Shown: in pieces, positions 1 through 4,695 of the stretch
Layout: each line of letters opens with the position of its first letter
How positions within the stretch are numbered: position 1 is the stretch's first letter
Assembly (NCBI GenBank): GCA_937981305.1
Contig: CALJPB010000380.1
Span: forward strand, 1-6,587
From: an uncultured Selenomonas sp.
GTDB lineage: Bacteria > Bacillota > Negativicutes > Selenomonadales > Selenomonadaceae
Reading direction: 5' to 3'
Length of the DNA: 6,587 bases
Notes under the pieces: model-generated
What the model was told of the DNA's origin: nothing
Databases searched by the model: none
What the model saw: only the letters and a program-made list of their open reading frames with translations
Program-made: the position numbers and the translations under genes

Positions 1-489
1 GCGGAGGTGGAGCTGGCCACACTTGCACGGCGGGAGACACGCCTCCGGGATGCGCTCTCGACCGTCGCGCACGACTATGACTACATCTTCATCGACTGCC
101 CGCCGTCCCTTGGCTTCCTCACACTGAACGCCCTCACGGCGGCGCACGCAGTTCTCATCCCGATCCAGTGCGAGTTCTACGCACTCGAAGGGGTGGCGCA
201 ACTGATGAACACGATCAGCCTCGTGCAGGCGAGTACGAATCCGGCACTCTCCGTCCAGGGGGTCGTGATGACCATGTACGACGGGCGCACGCGCATTGCG
301 ACACAGGTCGTCGAGGAGGTAAAAAACGTCTTTGGCACGACACTCTATGGGACACTGATCCCGCGCAACGTGCGTCTCTCGGAGGCTCCCTCCTTCGGCC
401 AGCCCATTACCTCGTACGACATCACATCGCGCGGCGCGGAGAGCTACATCGAGCTTGCGAGGGAGGTCATGAAGCGTGAAGAAAGCTAA
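1..489 (+). CDS. parA: ParA/Soj chromosome-partitioning ATPase, C-terminal part (5' end outside window)
   Basis: ParA-family (MinD/Mrp-type deviant Walker A) ATPase that works with ParB and parS to segregate the chromosome origin. The reading frame is open from base 1, so the N-terminus with the Walker A motif lies upstream; 162 codons are visible. The fragment begins AEVEL, which is an internal ParA stretch, then shows the Walker B/A' region DYIFIDCPPSLG (Asp32 of the fragment), the LTLNALTAA helix, DGRTRIATQVVEEV, where ParA proteins carry DNA-contacting basic residues, and the closing signature PRNVRLSEAPSFGQPI. It ends with TAA at 487-489. parB begins inside its last codons (14-base overlap), so the two genes are co-transcribed and probably translationally coupled. 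Family assignment is secure. A plasmid ParA is less likely because DUF4446 follows parB, which is a chromosomal arrangement in Firmicutes. Confidence 0.96.
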   Translation, partial: AEVELATLARRETRLRDALSTVAHDYDYIFIDCPPSLGFLTLNALTAAHAVLIPIQCEFYALEGVAQLMNTISLVQASTNPALSVQGVVMTMYDGRTRIATQVVEEVKNVFGTTLYGTLIPRNVRLSEAPSFGQPITSYDITSRGAESYIELAREVMKREES

Positions 490-1501
490 GACCGGCGGTC
501 TCGGGCGTGGGCTCGGCGCACTTGGCCTGGGGAAAAATATGATCGCAGGGCAGACGGCGGCGGATGCGCCTGCCGTCGCAGAGACCTGTCCGCCGTCCGC
601 CACAGAGCAGGCCACGTCCGGCGCGTCCGTATATCCTGCCAAAATTCCCGTGGAGATGATTCGGGCGAACCGATTCCAGCCGCGCCGTGAGTTTGATGAG
701 GCGGCACTGGAGGAGCTGCGCGAGTCCATCGCACGCCACGGCATCCTGCAGCCGCTCTCCGTGCGTGCCATTGGCGACGGTAAATATGAGCTGATCGCAG
801 GTGAGCGCCGTCTGCGTGCGGCACGACTTGCGGGACTCACACACGTTCCCGCAGTGACGCATACGGCATCGGATGAACAGATGGCGGAGATGGCGCTCAT
901 CGAGAACATCCAGCGTGAGGATCTGAACCCCATCGAGGAGGCATACGCCTATGAGCAGCTGCTGACGAAGTTCCGCCTCTCGCAGGAGGAACTGGCGCGG
1001 CGTGTGGCACGCAGCCGCTCGGCGATCGCCAACAGCGTCCGCCTCCTGCGGCTCGCCGACGAGGTGCAGGCATTCATCGCAAACGGTGTCCTTACGATGG
1101 GGCAGGTGCGCCCCCTCCTGGCACTTGAGAGTCATACGCTCCAACGCGAGGCGGCGGAGTACATCCAGGAGCACGCACTCTCGGCACGCGGCGCAGAGGC
1201 CCTCGTGAAGCGTCTTGCCAAAGACCCGAACGCCCTCAAAAAGAGGGAACAGACGGAAAAGCAGGAGCGTACGCCGGATATCTTCGTCCGTGCGGCGGAG
1301 GAGCGCCTGACGCGCAGTCTCGGGACAAAGGTTCGCATACAGGAGGGGCGCGAGAAGGGGAAGGGACGGCTTGAGATCAGCTATTTCTCCGCCGATGATC
1401 TCGAACGCCTTTTGGGGCTTCTCACGGGCATGGACGGCGCATCCAAGGAGGACAAGCGTGCGGCACTGCGAGCGATTTCCACGCAGTCCTTTACCGTCTG
1501 A
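476..1501 (+). CDS. parB: ParB/Spo0J chromosome-partitioning protein (parS-binding CTPase)
   Basis: A 341-residue ParB, typical length. The start is GTG at 476, chosen because GGAGG (462-466) lies 9 bases upstream and because the product then begins with the usual Lys/Gly-rich leader (KKAKTGGLGRGLGALG), the part of ParB that stimulates the ParA ATPase. A linker of about 35 residues follows. The ParB/Srx-like N-terminal domain (about 53-155) contains HGILQPLSVR (88-97), the nucleotide-contacting GERRLRAA (109-116) and ENIQREDLNPIEEA (143-156), the motifs that bind CTP in characterised ParB clamps. The parS-reading helix-turn-helix lies at about 168-193. The position usually occupied by GHARALL reads GQVRPLL (209-215). 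The C-terminal 60 residues would be the dimerisation domain. It loads at parS sites near the origin; no full parS is visible in the window. The stop is TGA 1499-1501, followed 27 bases later by the DUF4446 gene. Confidence 0.97.
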   Translation: MKKAKTGGLGRGLGALGLGKNMIAGQTAADAPAVAETCPPSATEQATSGASVYPAKIPVEMIRANRFQPRREFDEAALEELRESIARHGILQPLSVRAIGDGKYELIAGERRLRAARLAGLTHVPAVTHTASDEQMAEMALIENIQREDLNPIEEAYAYEQLLTKFRLSQEELARRVARSRSAIANSVRLLRLADEVQAFIANGVLTMGQVRPLLALESHTLQREAAEYIQEHALSARGAEALVKRLAKDPNALKKREQTEKQERTPDIFVRAAEERLTRSLGTKVRIQEGREKGKGRLEISYFSADDLERLLGLLTGMDGASKEDKRAALRAISTQSFTV

Positions 1502-1528
1502 TGCCGAACATAGGGAAGGAAGAAAACA

Positions 1529-2050
1529 TTGTTTTTGAACAGTCTCGTCAATTTTATTGCAGCACACGAGCCGGCACTCCTGCTGACCTCGATGCTGCTC
1601 ATTCTGGTCTTATTGATTCTGGTTGTCTATACCATGGTACGTCTCAGCTCGATGCGTGCCCGCTACCGTGAGATGATGCGCGGCACACAGGCGGACGATC
1701 TGGAGGGGATGCTGGTCGGCCACATTCACGAGGTCGAGCAGATCGCTGCGACAAATGCACGCATTCTCGAGGAGAACGAGCTCATTCGGCAGTTCATCCG
1801 CAAGTCGGTTGTGCGGGTCGCCTCTGTCCGATTCCGCGCGTTCGAGGATATGGGGGGGGATCTCAGCTATGCGGTCGCCCTCCTGGACGCGAACAACGAC
1901 GGCGTGATCTTCTCGAGCATCTTCGCACGCGAGGACTCACGCAGCTACATCAAGCCGATCAAGGACGGCTCCTCGGAGTATCCGCTCACCGATGAGGAGA
2001 AGGGCGTGCTGCGCGAGGCGATGGCACAGCCGCTGCCGGTCAAGTATTGA
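1529..2050 (+). CDS. DUF4446 family membrane-anchored protein
   Basis: A 173-residue protein of unknown function that I assign to DUF4446, a family often encoded directly after parB in Firmicutes. Start TTG 1529 is chosen because AAGGA (1516-1520) sits 8 bases upstream and an in-frame stop at 1511 rules out a longer form. Residues 15-37 are a single strongly hydrophobic membrane segment, followed by a basic stretch (RLSSMRARYR), so the C-terminal part probably lies in the cytoplasm. Residues 55-92 look like an amphipathic or coiled-coil helix. The conserved domain runs from about 93 to 166: VVRVASVRFRAFEDMGGDLS, AVALLDANNDGVIFSSIF, then an RED-x-RSYIKPI-x-DG segment and LTDEEKGVLREAM. No catalytic residues are evident. 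Its place behind parAB suggests a link with chromosome segregation or the envelope, but this is inference from position only. A palindromic element begins immediately after its TGA stop. Confidence 0.88.
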   Translation: MFLNSLVNFIAAHEPALLLTSMLLILVLLILVVYTMVRLSSMRARYREMMRGTQADDLEGMLVGHIHEVEQIAATNARILEENELIRQFIRKSVVRVASVRFRAFEDMGGDLSYAVALLDANNDGVIFSSIFAREDSRSYIKPIKDGSSEYPLTDEEKGVLREAMAQPLPVKY

Positions 2051-2212
2051 GGAAGCACTGATAAATTCAGCCGCGCCATCTTAGCGCATCTTTTTTGCCC
2101 GCTTTTCGTTAGCAAATCCTCCACATAGCTTTGGCTATGCGTCCGGTTTGCTGCCTCAATCGGACGAAAAAATCTACGCCAATCTGACGGACTTCATTTT
2201 ATCAGCGATTCC
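2051..2212. mobile_element. 162-bp MITE-like palindromic insertion element
   Basis: An imperfect inverted repeat spans the whole 162 bp. The terminal 15 bases, GGAAGCACTGATAAA on the left and the complement of TTTATCAGCGATTCC on the right, match at 13 of 15. Internal parts of the two arms, including T6/A6 runs (2091-2096; 2167-2172) and AGCAAA/TTTGCT (2111-2116; 2147-2152), fall at equal distances from the ends. The apex CATAGC-TTTG-GCTATG (2124-2139) is centred at 2131.5, exactly the midpoint of the element. TTGA occurs immediately outside both ends (2047-2050 and 2213-2216), compatible with a 4-bp target duplication. There is no coding capacity, so it would be non-autonomous. Similar palindromes are, from memory, dispersed in Negativicutes genomes, but that needs a search. 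If transcribed it would fold into one long hairpin. Confidence 0.7.
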
Positions 2213-2225
2213 TTGAAAAAGCATA

Positions 2226-2262
2226 GAAAACCTGCTGCCACTCAGCAGGTTTTCATTTTTTT
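2226..2262 (+). terminator. Rho-independent terminator of the parA-parB-DUF4446 operon
   Basis: A perfect 12-bp stem, GAAAACCTGCTG (2226-2237) with CAGCAGGTTTTC (2243-2254), closes a 5-base loop and is followed by A and seven T (2255-2262). Apart from the palindromic insertion it would lie only about 10 bases behind the DUF4446 stop codon, so it is probably this operon's original terminator. Confidence 0.88.
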
Positions 2263-2430
2263 CGGCTAGGATAGGGCGAAGGAGCAGTGCCGTCTGTCTG
2301 TGTACTCCTCGCAGAACCCTCGTTACGCAAGCGGTCGGACACTTGTTTTAGGGGGCTACGGAGCAACGCAGACCGTCCGTACCCTTCCCTGTTGAACAAG
2401 GAATAACTCTATATCATCCGGGAGAATAAC
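2263..2430. other. Intergenic stretch without a recognisable gene (leader of the M23 gene)
   Basis: Together with the palindrome and terminator this completes the 380-bp gap between the DUF4446 and M23 genes. There is no ATG on the forward strand, no clear tRNA or ncRNA fold and no convincing promoter pair. TTGAAC (2393-2398) and an AT-rich stretch (2401-2416) could be promoter parts, but their spacing is wrong. A promoter for the M23 gene must nevertheless lie here or upstream, because the terminator at 2226-2262 separates that gene from the par operon. Confidence 0.5.
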
Positions 2431-3339
2431 TTGAACGAAGAAAAACGCTATAAAATCCAATTCATCGACAGCGAGGAGGATGTGACACGCACGGTGCGTC
2501 TCTCGCTGCGCTCCCTGCGCCTGATCGCCGTGGGGGCGGGTGCGGCGGCCGTCGTGCTCGCTGTCGGCGCGGTGCTCTCCATCTACACGCTGATGGCCGG
2601 GGAAATGCACGCATCCGAGACGGCGCAGCTGCGTGAGGCGAACCGCATCCAGCAGGAGCAGATCCTACAGGTATCGAAAAGGGCATCCGCTCTCCAACAG
2701 GATCTCGATCAGCTGCGCCGCGCCGAGGACGGGCTGCGTGCTATCGTCGGCGCACCGCCTGCTGCGGCGGACGAGAGCGTGCAGGAGGGGACTGTTTCGC
2801 CGACGGGCGGCGAGCAGCATACGCCGAGTACGGCGGATCTCTCCGAGGCGCTTGAGATGATCGAGGAGCGTCTCGGTACGCGCCGCTCGTCCATCGACCT
2901 CCTCGCCGAGACCATGCGCAGGGAGTTCCCCGGTGCGGCATCCTATGCCTCGGACAGCGCACCGCACACGATGCCCTCCATCTGGCCGGCGGCGGGCTTT
3001 GTCAGCTCACCCTACGGCCTACGCTTTGACGGCACGGAGTTCCATCAGGGGATCGACATTGCCGCCGATATGGGCGCCCCCATCGTTGCGACCGCCGACG
3101 GTGTCGTCACGGCGGCGGGGTGGAACGGCGGCTATGGCAACATGGTCGATGTGGATCACGGCGGCGGCATCGTGACGCGCTACGGACACGCTTCCGCGCT
3201 CGCCGTGACGGTCGGACAGCAGGTACGGCGCGGTGAGGTCATCGCCTATGTCGGCTCTACGGGACGCTCTACGGGACCCCATGTTCACTACGAGGTGCGC
3301 GTTGATGGGCAGCCCGTCAACCCCGCAGGGTATTTGTGA
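2431..3339 (+). CDS. Membrane-anchored M23 family metallopeptidase (peptidoglycan endopeptidase)
   Basis: A 302-residue LytM/M23-type zinc endopeptidase expected to cut peptide cross-links in peptidoglycan. The start is TTG 2431: GGGAG (2420-2424) lies 6 bases upstream and an in-frame TAA at 2404 prevents extension. The cytoplasmic N-terminus (1-30) is charged, residues 31-55 form one membrane helix, residues 60-105 are a heptad-like coiled coil, and a low-complexity linker (about 106-135) and a second helix (136-166) lead to the peptidase domain at about 185-302. The zinc and catalytic residues are complete: H205 and D209 in HQGID, H253 in YGHAS, and H284/H286 in GPHVHYEV. The enzyme should therefore be active rather than a degenerate LytM regulator, and should act outside the cytoplasmic membrane. 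The coiled-coil plus M23 layout resembles septal or elongation hydrolases and EnvC/NlpD-like proteins, but no specific partner is encoded here. The stop is TGA 3337-3339. Confidence 0.93.
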   Translation: MNEEKRYKIQFIDSEEDVTRTVRLSLRSLRLIAVGAGAAAVVLAVGAVLSIYTLMAGEMHASETAQLREANRIQQEQILQVSKRASALQQDLDQLRRAEDGLRAIVGAPPAAADESVQEGTVSPTGGEQHTPSTADLSEALEMIEERLGTRRSSIDLLAETMRREFPGAASYASDSAPHTMPSIWPAAGFVSSPYGLRFDGTEFHQGIDIAADMGAPIVATADGVVTAAGWNGGYGNMVDVDHGGGIVTRYGHASALAVTVGQQVRRGEVIAYVGSTGRSTGPHVHYEVRVDGQPVNPAGYL

Positions 3340-3345
3340 TATACT
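3337..3345 (+). promoter_or_regulatory. Candidate extended -10 promoter for the secreted-protein gene
   Basis: TGATATACT fits the extended -10 form TGnTATAcT. It overlaps the TGA stop of the M23 gene. No good -35 is found 16-18 bases upstream (TCAACC at 3317-3322 is poor). A transcript from it would start near 3352, right at the REP-like element. Read-through from the M23 gene is the alternative. Confidence 0.3.
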
Positions 3346-3353
3346 GTAATGCC

Positions 3354-3414
3354 AAGCCTCCCCCCATCGCGACGGGGGAGGGGGACCATGCGGAGCATGG
3401 TGGAAGGGGCGCTT
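3354..3414. repeat. REP-like extragenic palindromic element with two hairpins
   Basis: The first hairpin is CCTCCCCC (3357-3364) with GGGGGAGG (3374-3381). The second is ACCATGC (3385-3391), loop GGA, GCATGGT (3395-3401). An outer AAGC/GCTT pair (3354-3357 and 3411-3414) closes the unit, and GGAAGGGGC (3402-3410) could alternatively pair with the C-rich left arm. The composition and two-hairpin layout are those of dispersed intergenic palindromes; I recall similar GCCTCCCCC-type repeats in Negativicutes and Clostridia, but copy number cannot be judged from one window. It falls in the 5' leader of the downstream gene and is not followed by a T run, so it is not a classical terminator. Confidence 0.65.
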
Positions 3415-3434
3415 TGAACATAGGAAGGAACACA

Positions 3435-4196
3435 ATGAAAGCAATTCATTTCATGCTTGCCGCAGGGATTTTCCTCCTCCCCGCCTATGGGGAGAGCGCG
3501 GAGAAGAAGGACATCCACGAGGTCATGATGGCAGAGGAGCACCACGGGAGCACCGCGCCCGCAGAGCGTGCATCGGACGAGGAGAGCGTCCTGGACGAGG
3601 AGATGGACGAGCTGGGGGATGAGCCTGCCGGTTCGCACGAGGAAGAACGCACACCGCGCCCTGCACATGAGGGCGCAGCAGCACAGGAGTCTGCTGCAAA
3701 AGAGCCCGCACCGCAGGACGGTGGGCACGGGATCGGCATTGCTCCCGTGGCATCCGCCGATGCTGCCTACGGCGCGGCGACGGCGATCGAACCCGTGACG
3801 CTCGCGGACGGCGACTGGGTCTTTATCGAGGGCGACGAGCGGCGCGGCTGGTTCTTTGACCGCGCGAAGATGCAGCGCAACAGCGATGGGAGCATCTCCT
3901 ACTGGCAGCTCATCCTCTACAACGACCTCGGCAAGGCGCAGTTCGTGAGTGCAATGCACGACGAAGCGTACCGCAATGTCGGCTACACACTCCAACGGCG
4001 CGTGCTCGACCCGAAGAAAAACACGATCCGCACCTACGAGATCATCGCCTATGACACGGAGAATGCGGTCATTACGGACAGTGCGCGTGACGGGCACGCC
4101 GCCGAGATCCGCCCGCACACGATGGCGGAGAAGGAACGCGATGCCGTGAAGAAGGCGGCGAAGAAACGGAACATCAAAAATAAATCACACACATGA
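3435..4196 (+). CDS. Secreted hypothetical protein with surface-adhesin-E-like C-terminal domain
   Basis: A 253-residue exported protein. The start is ATG 3435, not the longer in-frame GTG at 3336: AGGAAGG (3422-3428) lies 6 bases upstream, and the product then begins with a plausible Sec signal peptide (MKAIHFMLAAGIFLLPAYGESA, cleavage probably near 19-22). The upstream extension would run through the REP-like repeat. Residues 25-100 are acidic, Ala/Glu/Pro-rich low complexity, likely disordered. The C-terminal domain (about 122-213) starts with DGDWVFIEGDERRGWFFD and contains SISYWQLILYNDLGKAQ and a YEIIAYDTENAVI strand. This W-x-F...FFD...YWQ...YD layout resembles the surface-adhesin protein E family common in Negativicutes, a tentative match made by eye. 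The tail (231-253) is lysine-rich. The gene ends with tandem TGA TGA and lacks its own terminator before the next promoter. No enzymatic motif is seen. Confidence 0.75.
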   Translation: MKAIHFMLAAGIFLLPAYGESAEKKDIHEVMMAEEHHGSTAPAERASDEESVLDEEMDELGDEPAGSHEEERTPRPAHEGAAAQESAAKEPAPQDGGHGIGIAPVASADAAYGAATAIEPVTLADGDWVFIEGDERRGWFFDRAKMQRNSDGSISYWQLILYNDLGKAQFVSAMHDEAYRNVGYTLQRRVLDPKKNTIRTYEIIAYDTENAVITDSARDGHAAEIRPHTMAEKERDAVKKAAKKRNIKNKSHT

Positions 4197-4215
4197 TGAG
4201 AATAAATATCACATA

Positions 4216-4244
4216 TTGACAGTACGGCATTTTCCTGTTAGAAT
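4216..4244 (+). promoter_or_regulatory. Strong sigma-70-type promoter of the putative ncRNA
   Basis: TTGACA (4216-4221, perfect -35), a 17-base spacer (4222-4238) and TAGAAT (4239-4244, one mismatch to TATAAT). The surrounding sequence is AT-rich. Initiation is expected at an A around 4250-4252. It is by far the best promoter match in the window and begins 20 bases after the preceding stop codon. Confidence 0.85.
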
Positions 4245-4249
4245 TAACA

Positions 4250-4547
4250 AATAATTAAGGAAGAGTCTGCAAAGCTCTTTCACGTTTCCGAGCAAAAATA
4301 TCTAAGGGCAGTGCGTCTATGATATTGCGCCTGCGCTGCGGGATCCTCCCGAGACGCGCACAGGGTACGCGCAGAAATGCGTGCGCCTTCCCGCCGGGAG
4401 GAATCGCCTCCCCATTGAAAAGGAAGCGACAGAATTGCCGTCACAGGGCCGTTTCATGCGTCTGTTTCAGGATGTGCAGATGCGGCGTATATGGCTGTGT
4501 TAAGGGGCTGTTTGTCGTGCCTTTGAGTGCGGGAGACAGCCCTTTTT
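4250..4547 (+). ncRNA. Putative stand-alone structured noncoding RNA, about 300 nt, family not recognised
   Basis: The segment between a near-consensus promoter and an intrinsic terminator is GC-rich and full of hairpins, unlike the AT-rich DNA on either side. Visible stems in order: AAGAG/CTCTT (4261-4265; 4275-4279); GCGTCT/AGACGC (4313-4318; 4352-4357) enclosing CGGG/CCCG (4339-4342; 4348-4351); an 11-position helix with one mismatch (4363-4373; 4378-4388) capped by a GAAA loop; GGGAGG/CCTCCC (4396-4401; 4407-4412); GAAAAGG/CCGTTTC (4417-4423; 4449-4455, one mismatch); TGCGTCTG/CAGATGCG (4457-4464; 4477-4484, two wobbles) with a 12-base loop containing AGGA; then the terminator stem. No open frame with a ribosome binding site covers it. 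I could not find the signatures of RNase P RNA, tmRNA, SRP RNA, T-box, cobalamin, FMN, TPP or c-di-GMP elements. Because the terminator comes before the hydrogenase gene, it could be a free small RNA or a long leader with a constitutive or conditional terminator. Confidence 0.6.
4504..4547 (+). terminator. Intrinsic terminator ending the putative ncRNA
   Basis: GGGCTGT (4505-4511) pairs with ACAGCCC (4536-4542). The stem extends two further pairs inward through a T-G wobble and a T-A pair, leaving a loop of about 20 bases that can pair partly within itself. Five T (4543-4547) follow directly. It would stop transcription about 150 bases before the hydrogenase start, so that operon needs its own promoter or read-through. 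Confidence 0.82.
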
Positions 4548-4683
4548 GGATGCAAAAACGAACACAAAATTAGTTTTCGTATTGCCCAAAAGTGTATATC
4601 TTTTTTGATGGGATGGGTGTATAATTATAAAAATTTTCTATAACTATGAGCAATAATTATCAATTATAAATGGTATATTGGTT
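4548..4683 (+). promoter_or_regulatory. AT-rich control region of the hydrogenase operon with TATAAT box and dyads
   Basis: Very AT-rich compared with the flanking genes. A perfect TATAAT lies at 4620-4625, but the -35 position (about 4597-4602, TATCTT) is poor, which suggests activator dependence. Three imperfect dyads could be operators: ACGAA...TTCGT (4558-4580), TTATA...TATAA (4625-4643, 16 of 19 symmetric) and ATAATT...AATTAT (4653-4667). Hydrogenase operons of anaerobes are often controlled by redox or metal regulators, but none of these sites matches a named consensus well enough to assign one. Confidence 0.5.
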
Positions 4684-4689
4684 AGGAGG
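4684..4689 (+). promoter_or_regulatory. Ribosome binding site fixing the hydrogenase small-subunit start
   Basis: A perfect AGGAGG lies 6 bases before GTG 4696. An out-of-frame ATG at 4694 overlaps that GTG but is followed at once by TGA. An in-frame TTG at 4678 lies upstream of this site and is therefore not the start. Confidence 0.85.
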
Positions 4690-4695
4690 ATTCAT

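Noticed and set aside
467..1567. Reverse-strand open frame of 366 codons opposite parB
   Set aside because: It lies entirely opposite a well-supported parB in GC-rich sequence, has no recognisable domain and no convincing ribosome binding site. It is a codon-bias shadow.
3336..3434. Longer N-terminus for the secreted protein from GTG 3336
   Set aside because: It would overlap the M23 stop, translate the REP-like repeat and bury the signal peptide. ATG 3435 has its own ribosome binding site.
3288..4118. Reverse-strand frame of 276 codons opposite the secreted-protein gene
   Set aside because: The forward gene has a good Shine-Dalgarno sequence and signal peptide. The reverse product shows no known motifs and crosses the REP-like repeat.
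4276..4291. parS-like sequence (TTTCACGT)
   Set aside because: Only the left half matches the 16-bp parS palindrome; by my alignment about 10 of 16 positions agree, which is a chance-level match for a functional site.
4361..4425. Resemblance to the molybdenum-cofactor riboswitch (AGGG...GAAATG...GCC-TCCCG and GCCTCCC...GAAAAGG)
   Set aside because: The spacing of the conserved blocks is wrong, the GCTTTGGCCGT-type segment is missing, and no molybdopterin gene follows. It is worth an Rfam scan but is not callable.
4319..4573. Forward 84-codon open frame inside the putative ncRNA
   Set aside because: There is no ribosome binding site before its ATG, the product is Arg/Cys-rich without a recognisable domain, and it runs through the intrinsic terminator at 4504-4547.
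4651..4666. Fur-like site (TGATAAT on the reverse strand, 4656-4662)
   Set aside because: One heptamer is perfect but the second half matches poorly in DNA that is almost all A and T, so chance matches are expected.
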